From the NCBI GenBank assembly GCA_910586005.1, contig CAJUHG010000097.1, positions 1 to 7,598 on the forward strand: 7,598 bases of DNA. Reading direction: 5' to 3'. The translations under genes and the position numbers were made by a program. Positions 1-6,974 of the stretch are shown piece after piece; position 1 is the first letter of the stretch; every line of letters begins with the position of its first letter. This DNA comes from an uncultured Lachnospiraceae bacterium (GTDB taxonomy: Bacteria > Bacillota > Clostridia > Lachnospirales > Lachnospiraceae). Under the pieces are notes generated by a model that searched no databases, was not told the DNA's origin, and saw only the letters and a list, made by a program, of their open reading frames with translations.

Positions 1-1
1 G

Positions 2-1258
2 TATGGGTATGCTCCTATCATTATAGAGCGTGGGAAGTGTATGGAAGAACGTACGCAAGATGTAGAACAATTTTGGGAAAATAATAAATTAAATTTAGAA
101 TCTAATGTTCAATTTGGAGAGGGAGGTGCAGGTACATTTTCAGATGGTAAGCTAAATACTTTAGTAAAGGATGTAAAAGGAAGAAATCAAAAAGTATTAG
201 ATATATTTATAAAGCATGGCGCTCCAAAAGAAATTGGATATCAAAGTAAACCACATATTGGAACTGACATTTTAAGAAATGTGATTGTGGATATGCGCAG
301 GCAAATTGAAGCTTGGGGCGGAACTTATCTGTTTGAAACTTGTGTAAAAAAAATAGAATTTTATAAAGGACAATTAACTGCGCTAGAAGTTGTAAAAGAT
401 GAAACGGTATTTCAAATAGAAACAGAATTGGCAGTGCTTGCCATTGGGCATAGTGCTAGAGATACCTTTCAGATGTTATATGAATCTGGTTTTGAGATGC
501 AGGCGAAATCTTTTGCGGTAGGACTGCGTGTAGAGCATCCACAAGCATTTATCAATGAAAGTCAATATGGAAAAAATGCTGCAAATCAGCTACCAGCCGC
601 TTCTTATAAATTGACTGCGAATCTAGAAAATGGTAGAGGTGTTTATTCCTTTTGCATGTGTCCAGGTGGATATATAGTGAATGCATCTTCTGAAGAACAG
701 CGAATTGCGGTTAATGGTATGAGTTACAGTGGAAGAAATGGAAAAAATGCCAATAGTGCTATTATTGTAACTGTGACACCAGAGGATTTTGGTTCTTTGG
801 AACCTTTAAGCGGTGTAACGTTTCAACGCAGATTAGAAGAAAAAGCATACCAGATTGGAAATGGAAAAGTTCCGCAGCAATTATTAGGTGATTTTGAAAA
901 AGAAATTCTTTCCACTTCTTATGGAAGTTTTGAATCTTCTATCAAAGGACAGCATCAATTTGGAGCACTTCATCAATTATTTCCAAAAGAAATTATGAAA
1001 TCTTTCTGTCAGGGAATGCATCAATTTGCACAATATATTCCCAACTTTGATCAAGAAGATGTTATTTTATCTGGTGTGGAAAGTAGAACTTCCTCTCCTG
1101 TAAGAATAAATAGAAATGAAAATTTTGAAAGTAATAGAAAAGGCGTATATCCTTGCGGAGAAGGTGCTGGTTATGCTGGAGGTATTATGTCTGCAGCGAT
1201 GGATGGAATGAAAGTGGCAGAAGCAATTGCAGCAAAATATATGAAACATTTTTCCTAA
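2..1258 (+). CDS. FAD/NAD(P)-dependent dehydrogenase, COG2509 type (5' end outside window)
   Basis: Partial gene. The frame is open from base 2, and the 13 residues before the first ATG (base 41) read as family sequence (YGYAPIIIERGKC), so that ATG is internal. The visible part is 418 residues. The N-terminal Rossmann FAD-binding glycine motif should lie upstream. Visible hallmarks are a Gly-rich GEGGAGTFSDGK stretch (bases 116-151), typical of this uncharacterised flavoprotein family, a central LAIGHSARDTF segment of a Rossmann half, and a C-terminal CGEGAGYAGGIM motif (about 1154-1189), which in related flavoproteins contacts FAD. It is probably a soluble cytosolic oxidoreductase; no transmembrane segment is evident. 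The physiological substrate of the family is not known to me, so no gene symbol is given. It ends 60 bases before the likely mutS start with no hairpin terminator between, suggesting co-transcription. The family call is firm; any specific reaction would be a guess. Confidence 0.88.
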   Translation, partial: YGYAPIIIERGKCMEERTQDVEQFWENNKLNLESNVQFGEGGAGTFSDGKLNTLVKDVKGRNQKVLDIFIKHGAPKEIGYQSKPHIGTDILRNVIVDMRRQIEAWGGTYLFETCVKKIEFYKGQLTALEVVKDETVFQIETELAVLAIGHSARDTFQMLYESGFEMQAKSFAVGLRVEHPQAFINESQYGKNAANQLPAASYKLTANLENGRGVYSFCMCPGGYIVNASSEEQRIAVNGMSYSGRNGKNANSAIIVTVTPEDFGSLEPLSGVTFQRRLEEKAYQIGNGKVPQQLLGDFEKEILSTSYGSFESSIKGQHQFGALHQLFPKEIMKSFCQGMHQFAQYIPNFDQEDVILSGVESRTSSPVRINRNENFESNRKGVYPCGEGAGYAGGIMSAAMDGMKVAEAIAAKYMKHFS

Positions 1259-1263
1259 AAGGG

Positions 1264-1303
1264 AACAAAAGAAATAACAATGATAGAGATAACAAAAGAA
1301 ATA
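1264..1303 (+). repeat. 13-base direct repeat in the mutS leader
   Basis: AACAAAAGAAATA occurs exactly at 1264-1276 and again at 1291-1303, a 27-base period. The second copy runs straight into the AGGAGG ribosome binding site of mutS. The first copy is followed four bases later by the alternative ATG at 1280. It looks like a small local duplication of leader sequence. The composition is A-rich, so a chance origin is possible. No inverted-repeat symmetry of an operator is evident. Confidence 0.6.
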
Positions 1304-1308
1304 GGAGG
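1303..1308 (+). promoter_or_regulatory. mutS ribosome binding site (AGGAGG) that decides the start
   Basis: A perfect AGGAGG lies 10 bases before the GTG at 1319. The longer in-frame reading from ATG 1280 has only a poor GGGAA-like sequence upstream and would translate this ribosome binding site as Ile-Gly-Gly. The site therefore favours GTG 1319 as the true start. Confidence 0.8.
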
Positions 1309-1318
1309 AAGCATTATC

Positions 1319-3964
1319 GTGTCAGAATTTACTCCAATGATGCAGCAATATATTGATACAAAAAAAGATTATCCAGATTGTATTCTTTTTTATCGTCTTG
1401 GTGATTTTTATGAAATGTTTTTTGAAGATGCATTAACTGCATCAAAAGAGCTAGAAATTACTTTAACTGGAAAAAATTGTGGGCAAGAGGAACGTGCGCC
1501 AATGTGTGGTGTACCTTATCATTCTGTAGAGAGTTATTTAAATAAATTAGTAGCGAAGGGTTATAAAGTGGCAATTTGTGAACAAGTGGAAGATCCCAAA
1601 ATGGCAAAAGGACTTGTAAAGCGAGAAGTTGTTCGGATTGTTACACCAGGAACAAATTTAGATACACAAGCATTAGATGAAACAAAAAATAATTATATTA
1701 TGTGTATTGTGTATATTGAGGAACAATATGGTGTTTCTATTGCAGATGTTACCACTGGCGACTATTATGTGACCGAATTAGATAATGAAAAAAAACTTTT
1801 GGATGAAATACATAAATTTGCACCTTCTGAAATTATCTGCAATGAAACCTTTTATATGTCAGGAATGGATTTTGAGGATTTAAAACATAGACTAGGAATT
1901 GCCATTTATGCGTTGGATGCTTGGTATTTTAGTGATGATACTGCCAAAAATACGCTACTGGAACATTTTAAAATTTCAGATATTCAAGGTTTAGGTATTC
2001 AAGACTATGAATGTGGGACTGTGGCAGCAGGTGCCCTATTAAAATATTTGTATGAGACACAAAAAAATAATCTAGCTAATATGACTTCCTTACAATTATA
2101 TGTTACAGGGAAATATATGATTATTGATAGTTCTACTAGAAGAAATTTAGAATTAACAGAAACCTTGCGAGAAAAACAGAAGAGAGGTTCCTTGTTATGG
2201 GTGTTAGATAAGACAAAAACTGCAATGGGAGCAAGGATGCTTCGTAAATATGTAGAACAACCTTTGATTAATAAAGAAGAGATTATCAAGCGTTTGGATG
2301 CTATTGAAGCATTGAATCAAAATGCTATGACTCGAGAAGAAATGAGAGAATATTTAAATCCTATTTATGATATGGAACGTTTGATTAGCAGAGTAACATA
2401 TCAGACTGCAAATCCAAGAGATTTGATTGCATTTCAAAGTTCTCTAGAAATGCTTCCTTACCTCCAAAATCTTCTTGCAGAATTTGATACACCACTTCTT
2501 ACAGAAATTCAATCAGATATGGACAAGTTAGAAGATATTTATAACTTAATTAAAGCTTCTATCATAGAAGAGCCTCCTATTTCTATCCGAGATGGGGGAA
2601 TTTTAAAAGAAGGTTATAATGAAGAAATTGATAAGTTGCGTCACGCTAAGACGGAAGGAAAAACTTGGCTGATGGAGCTTGAAACCAAAGAACGTGAAAA
2701 AACAGGGATCAAAAATCTCCGTATTAAATACAACAAAATATTTGGCTATTATCTTGAAGTCACTAATTCTTATCAAAATTTAGTGCCAGATTATTATACT
2801 AGAAAACAGACACTTGCCAATGCGGAGCGATATATTACTGCAGAATTGAAAGAGTTAGAAGATATTATTCTTGGAGCAGAAGATAAATTGGTATCTTTGG
2901 AGTATGAGATATTCAGAGAAGTTAGAGATAAAATCGCAAAAGAAGTGTTAAGGATTCAAAAGACTGCTAAAGCTGTTGCAAATATTGATGTGCTAACATC
3001 TCTTGCTTTTGTGGCAGAGAGAAATAATTACTGTCGACCATCTATCAATGAAACGGGTGTAATTGATATTAGAAATGGACGTCATCCAGTAGTAGAAAAA
3101 ATGATAAACAATGATATGTTTATCTCAAATGATACTTATTTAGATAATAGTAAAAAGCGTATTTCTATTATTACGGGACCTAATATGGCTGGAAAATCTA
3201 CCTATATGCGGCAGACGGCATTGATTATATTGATGGCACAGATTGGAAGTTTTGTCCCAGCAGATAGCGCAAAAATTGGAATTGTAGACAGGATTTTCAC
3301 TCGTGTAGGAGCCTCTGATGATTTAGCAAGTGGACAAAGTACTTTTATGGTGGAAATGACAGAAGTTGCCAATATTTTAAGAAATGCTACTAGTAATAGT
3401 TTATTAGTATTGGATGAAATTGGAAGAGGTACAAGTACTTTTGATGGATTGAGTATTGCTTGGGCAGTGGTAGAATATATTAGTAATCCGAAACTTTTGG
3501 GTGCAAAAACTCTATTTGCAACTCACTATCATGAGTTGACTGAATTAGAAGGTAAGTTAAATAATGTAAATAATTATTGTATTGCAGTAAAAGAAAAGGG
3601 AGAGGATGTAGTATTTTTAAGAAAAATTGTTCCTGGAGGAGCAGACAAAAGTTATGGTATTCAAGTGGCAAAACTTGCAGGAGTACCAGAAAGTGTAATT
3701 GAACGTGCGAAAACTATTTCAGAGGAATTAAGTGCTCATGACATTACAGAACTCACAGGAAGCATTATGGTAGAGAAAAATAGTCATAAGAAAAAAAAGG
3801 AAAAATTAGATGAAGTAGATTTGACACAGATGTCTCTCTTTGATACAGTAAAAGATGATGATATTATCCAAGAACTGACAAATTTGGATTTAGGAAATCT
3901 TACTCCAATTGATGCATTAAATAAATTGTATCAGCTACAAAGTAAGTTAAAAAATCGCTGGTAA
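1319..3964 (+). CDS. mutS: DNA mismatch repair ATPase MutS
   Basis: Recognises base mismatches and small loops in newly replicated DNA and, on ATP binding, becomes a sliding clamp that recruits MutL. From GTG 1319 it is 881 residues, normal for MutS1. The opening TPMMQQY and the mismatch-wedge motif GDFYEMF (Phe30-x-Glu32, equivalent to Phe36/Glu38 of E. coli) align well with this start; ATG 1280 would add 13 residues without family similarity. Connector, lever and clamp domains fill about residues 115-560. The ATPase core follows: Walker A GPNMAGKST (620-628, Lys626), signature DDLASGQSTF (667-676), Walker B LVLDEIG (Asp699, Glu700) and the ATHYHE histidine (736). Near the C-terminus QMSLF (837-841) matches the beta-clamp-binding motif of bacterial MutS, after a Lys-rich linker encoded by an A8 tract. 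mutL begins 12 bases downstream, so the two are almost certainly co-expressed. All catalytic residues are present and I see no frameshift. Confidence 0.97.
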   Translation: MSEFTPMMQQYIDTKKDYPDCILFYRLGDFYEMFFEDALTASKELEITLTGKNCGQEERAPMCGVPYHSVESYLNKLVAKGYKVAICEQVEDPKMAKGLVKREVVRIVTPGTNLDTQALDETKNNYIMCIVYIEEQYGVSIADVTTGDYYVTELDNEKKLLDEIHKFAPSEIICNETFYMSGMDFEDLKHRLGIAIYALDAWYFSDDTAKNTLLEHFKISDIQGLGIQDYECGTVAAGALLKYLYETQKNNLANMTSLQLYVTGKYMIIDSSTRRNLELTETLREKQKRGSLLWVLDKTKTAMGARMLRKYVEQPLINKEEIIKRLDAIEALNQNAMTREEMREYLNPIYDMERLISRVTYQTANPRDLIAFQSSLEMLPYLQNLLAEFDTPLLTEIQSDMDKLEDIYNLIKASIIEEPPISIRDGGILKEGYNEEIDKLRHAKTEGKTWLMELETKEREKTGIKNLRIKYNKIFGYYLEVTNSYQNLVPDYYTRKQTLANAERYITAELKELEDIILGAEDKLVSLEYEIFREVRDKIAKEVLRIQKTAKAVANIDVLTSLAFVAERNNYCRPSINETGVIDIRNGRHPVVEKMINNDMFISNDTYLDNSKKRISIITGPNMAGKSTYMRQTALIILMAQIGSFVPADSAKIGIVDRIFTRVGASDDLASGQSTFMVEMTEVANILRNATSNSLLVLDEIGRGTSTFDGLSIAWAVVEYISNPKLLGAKTLFATHYHELTELEGKLNNVNNYCIAVKEKGEDVVFLRKIVPGGADKSYGIQVAKLAGVPESVIERAKTISEELSAHDITELTGSIMVEKNSHKKKKEKLDEVDLTQMSLFDTVKDDDIIQELTNLDLGNLTPIDALNKLYQLQSKLKNRW

Positions 3965-3976
3965 AAAGGAGTAATT

Positions 3977-6019
3977 ATGCCAGATATAGAAATATTAGAT
4001 CAACAGACAATTGATAAAATTGCGGCGGGAGAAGTAATTGAGCGCCCTTCCTCTATTGTAAAAGAATTGGTGGAAAATGCCATTGATGCAAAAGCAAGTG
4101 CTATTACAGTAGAAATCAAAGAAGGAGGAATTTCTTTTATACGTATTACAGACAATGGATATGGGATTGAAAAAGAACAAGTTCCTCTTGCTTTTTTGCG
4201 CCATTCTACTAGTAAAATTCGCAGCGTAGAAGATTTAGTTACGGTGTCTTCTTTAGGATTTCGTGGAGAGGCTTTGTCAAGTATTGCTGCAGTTGCACAA
4301 GTAGAATTGATTACAAAAACATCTTTGGGCATTAGTGGTGTTCGGTATGTAATAGAAGGCGGAAAAGAAAAATCAATAGAAGAAATTGGAGCACCAGAGG
4401 GAACTACTTTCTTGGTACGCAACTTATTCTATAACACACCTGCTAGAAAGAAATTTTTAAAATCACCACAAACAGAAGCAGGCTATATTGGGAATTTAAT
4501 GGAACATCTTGCTTTATCTCATCCAGAAATTTCTTTTAAATTGATTGTAAATAGTCAGCCTAAATTGCATACCTCTGGAAATTCAAATTTAAAAGAAATT
4601 ATTTATCATATTTATGGACGTGAGATAGCAGCAAATCTAATTGAAATAAAAGGTGAAAACGATTTTATTTCTGTTCATGGTTTTGTTGGGAAACCTTTAA
4701 TTTCTAGAGGAAATAGGAATTTTGAAAATTATTTTATCAATGGGCGTTATATAAAGAGCAATTTAATTGCAAAAGGCATTGAGGAAGCTTATCAATCTTT
4801 TGTAATGCAACATAAGTATCCCTTTACTGTATTACATATTTCTATCAATGGAAATTTTTTGGATGTAAATGTACATCCAACTAAAATGGAATTGAGATTC
4901 AGTAATGAAGAAACTGTGTATCAGTTTCTTAGCGACCTTATTCGGGAGGCTATTAATCAAAAGGAATTGGTGTATCAAGTAAGTTTTGAAAAAGAACAAG
5001 AAGAAAAAATTCAACAGGAAAAAGAAAAACAAGCATATTTGCTATCAACAAAAAAGGCACCAGAACCTTTTGAAAGAAGAAGATTGGAAGCTATAAAAAA
5101 TGCTATTAAAAAAGATAGTCCCTATGAGCAAAAATATAAGTCTGTGGTTCCAACTCATAATTCTGAATTAATAGCAGAAAATTCTAATTACTCAGCTCAA
5201 TTAGAAAAGGATTTTTCAAAGATACAATCAAATAAAAAGAGGAAAGAGTGTTCTTTTCAGACAGAATTAGATAAAGAAAACAAAGAAATTTCTTCACAGA
5301 TAAAAATAGATGAAAAGAATAAAGAGTATTTTGTACAAACAGAATTAAATAAAAAAAATAAAGAGAATACTTCCCAGACAGAATTAAGTTTAGAAGAGAT
5401 ACCATCAGAAACTACCCGTAAATTATTAGATGTACTTTCACAAAAGGAACATAAAATTATTGGGCAGCTTTTTGAAACATATTGGTTGGTTGAATTTGAC
5501 AATCATTTGTATATTATTGACCAACATGCAGCACATGAAAAAGTATTATATGAACGTACCCTAGTATCTTTACAAAAAAAGGAATTTACCTCTCAGGTAA
5601 TTTATCCTCCCATTCTTCTTACCTTAAATATGCAAGAAGAATTACTTTTAAAAAAATATATGGATTATTTTCAAAAATTAGGTTATGAAATAGAGCCTTT
5701 TGGTGGGAAGGAATATTCTGTTACTGCAATTCCAGCAAATCTTTTTGGATTAAATGGAAAAGAATTGATGATTGAAATTTTAGATAGTTTAGCTAATTTT
5801 CAAGGAAAGGAAACGCCTAAAATGATTACAGAGAAAATAGCTTCCATGTCTTGTAAAGCGGCAGTAAAAGGCAATCAGCAATTATCCAGAAAAGAAATCG
5901 AGGCACTCATTGGAGAATTGTTGACTTTAGAAAATCCATATCATTGTCCTCATGGGCGACCAACGATTATTTCTATGTCAAAATATGAATTGGAAAAAAA
6001 GTTTAAGCGGGTGTTATAA
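3977..6019 (+). CDS. mutL: DNA mismatch repair endonuclease MutL
   Basis: Acts after MutS: an ATP-gated dimer that nicks the error-containing strand. It is 680 residues. The N-terminal GHKL ATPase has ELVENAIDA (Glu30, Asn34, Asp37), the DNGYG lid motif (Asp59-Gly63), RHSTSKI (75-81) and GFRGEAL (94-100), then the transducer domain to about 330. Residues about 335-490 form a charged, Lys/Glu/Gln-rich, probably disordered linker with four tandem 13-residue repeats. The C-terminal domain holds the metal-binding endonuclease set: DQHAAHE...E (Asp515, His517, Glu521, Glu526), SCKAAVK (Cys626) and CPHGRP (657-662). This places it with the nicking MutLs of bacteria that lack MutH, unlike the E. coli protein. 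QVIYP (540-544) sits where Bacillus MutL has its clamp contact and is a plausible but unproven equivalent. An AAGGAG site at 3966-3971, five bases before the ATG, supports the start. Intact. Confidence 0.97.
   Translation: MPDIEILDQQTIDKIAAGEVIERPSSIVKELVENAIDAKASAITVEIKEGGISFIRITDNGYGIEKEQVPLAFLRHSTSKIRSVEDLVTVSSLGFRGEALSSIAAVAQVELITKTSLGISGVRYVIEGGKEKSIEEIGAPEGTTFLVRNLFYNTPARKKFLKSPQTEAGYIGNLMEHLALSHPEISFKLIVNSQPKLHTSGNSNLKEIIYHIYGREIAANLIEIKGENDFISVHGFVGKPLISRGNRNFENYFINGRYIKSNLIAKGIEEAYQSFVMQHKYPFTVLHISINGNFLDVNVHPTKMELRFSNEETVYQFLSDLIREAINQKELVYQVSFEKEQEEKIQQEKEKQAYLLSTKKAPEPFERRRLEAIKNAIKKDSPYEQKYKSVVPTHNSELIAENSNYSAQLEKDFSKIQSNKKRKECSFQTELDKENKEISSQIKIDEKNKEYFVQTELNKKNKENTSQTELSLEEIPSETTRKLLDVLSQKEHKIIGQLFETYWLVEFDNHLYIIDQHAAHEKVLYERTLVSLQKKEFTSQVIYPPILLTLNMQEELLLKKYMDYFQKLGYEIEPFGGKEYSVTAIPANLFGLNGKELMIEILDSLANFQGKETPKMITEKIASMSCKAAVKGNQQLSRKEIEALIGELLTLENPYHCPHGRPTIISMSKYELEKKFKRVL
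5234..5389 (+). repeat. Four tandem 39-base repeats inside mutL (MutL residues 420-471)
   Basis: Four consecutive in-frame units at 5234-5272, 5273-5311, 5312-5350 and 5351-5389, with no spacer. The protein consensus is about K-x-N-K-E-x-x-x-Q-T-E-L-[D/N/S]: KKRKECSFQTELD, KENKEISSQIKID, EKNKEYFVQTELN and KKNKENTSQTELS. Units 1 and 4 share an exact 12-base block (CAGACAGAATTA at 5258-5269 and 5375-5386); unit 2 is the most diverged in the Q-T-E-L half. The repeats lie in the interdomain linker, so a gain or loss of units would keep the reading frame and both folded domains. Confidence 0.85.
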
Positions 6020-6021
6020 GA

Positions 6022-6972
6022 ATGAAAAAACCATTGATTATTCTAACAGGACCTACAGCTGTAGGAAAGACTGAGTTATCTATTGCATTGGCAAATTTAG
6101 TGCATGGCTCTATTATCTCTGCTGATTCTATGCAAGTATATAGACATATGGATATTGGTTCTGCTAAAATAAAAAAAGAAGAAATGTGTGGCATTCCTCA
6201 TTATCTTATAGATGTTTTTGAACCAGATGAAGAATTTCATGTTGTGCGATTTCAAGAATATGCAAAAAAATATATGGAAAAAATATATAAAGAAGGAAAA
6301 ATTCCGATTATTGTAGGTGGAACTGGATTTTATATTCAAGCACTTTTGTATGATATAGATTTTACAAAACAGTCAGAAGATAAATCTTATCGCAATCAAT
6401 TAGAGCGGATTGCAATGGAACAGGGACCTCATATCCTTTATGAAAAATTAGCCCAAGTAGATCCAAAAGCCGCAGAGGAGATTCATAAAAATAATGTGAA
6501 ACGTGTGATTCGTGCGTTAGAATTTTATCATTTGTCTGGAAATAAAATTTCAGAACACAATGAAATAGAACGACAGCGGGAATCTCCCTATCATTTTATT
6601 TATTTTGTCTTAAAGGATGAAAGGGAACATCTTTATGAGCGAATTAACCAGAGAGTAGATCAAATGATTACAGAGGGATTAGTAGAAGAAGTTAGGAATC
6701 TAAAAAAAATGGGATATCAAAAACATATGGTATCTATGCAGGGTCTTGGTTATAAAGAAATTCTAGATTATCTAGATGGAATTTGTACTTTAGAGGAGGC
6801 AATTTATAAAATTAAGCGGGATACTAGACATTTTGCAAAACGACAGCTTACTTGGTTTCGGCGAGAAAGAGAAGTGACATGGATTAATAAACCAGATTTT
6901 AATTATGATAATAATAAAATTTTAACATATATGAAAAAGGAAATGGAAAAAAAGCAAATCTTGAAAGGATAA
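6022..6972 (+). CDS. miaA: tRNA dimethylallyltransferase MiaA
   Basis: Transfers a dimethylallyl group from dimethylallyl diphosphate to N6 of adenosine 37, next to the anticodon, in tRNAs reading codons that start with U. The resulting i6A steadies codon-anticodon pairing. The protein is 316 residues, a normal length. It shows the P-loop GPTAVGKT (10-17), DSMQVY (35-40, with the conserved Asp35), VGGTGFY (98-104, with Thr101 at the conserved active-site position), GLGYKE, and the C-terminal RHFAKRQLTWFRRE (269-282) with the conserved QxTWFR pattern. It starts two bases after the mutL stop. Upstream there is only a weak purine-rich AAGCGGG about 11 bases away, within mutL, so translation probably depends on ribosomes finishing mutL. 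miaA directly after mutL is a widespread bacterial arrangement. The Lys-rich last 15 residues or so are not conserved in the family. Confidence 0.96.
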   Translation: MKKPLIILTGPTAVGKTELSIALANLVHGSIISADSMQVYRHMDIGSAKIKKEEMCGIPHYLIDVFEPDEEFHVVRFQEYAKKYMEKIYKEGKIPIIVGGTGFYIQALLYDIDFTKQSEDKSYRNQLERIAMEQGPHILYEKLAQVDPKAAEEIHKNNVKRVIRALEFYHLSGNKISEHNEIERQRESPYHFIYFVLKDEREHLYERINQRVDQMITEGLVEEVRNLKKMGYQKHMVSMQGLGYKEILDYLDGICTLEEAIYKIKRDTRHFAKRQLTWFRREREVTWINKPDFNYDNNKILTYMKKEMEKKQILKG

Positions 6973-6974
6973 AC

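Noticed and set aside
41..43. ATG at 41 as the start of the first gene
   Set aside because: The same frame is open back to base 2 and the extra residues match the family, so the gene begins outside the window.
1200..1318. Possible promoter or terminator between the flavoprotein gene and mutS
   Set aside because: I found no -35/-10 pair with good match and spacing, and no GC-rich hairpin with a T tract; the region is simply A-rich.
1153..1356. Plus-strand 67-codon frame across the flavoprotein/mutS junction
   Set aside because: It overlaps both real genes in another frame and has a low-complexity Arg/Asn-rich translation; not a gene.
2005..2289. Minus-strand open frame inside mutS
   Set aside because: Opposite an intact, conserved MutS region with no start signals; a shadow.
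4000..4422. 140-codon minus-strand open frame opposite the start of mutL
   Set aside because: It lies opposite the highly conserved MutL ATPase motifs, has no ribosome binding site I can defend and resembles no family; it is a shadow of mutL codon use.
5184..5502. Two overlapping minus-strand open frames with repeated Ser/Leu/Phe patterns
   Set aside because: Their repeats are the reverse complement of the 39-base mutL linker repeats; there is no independent evidence of coding.
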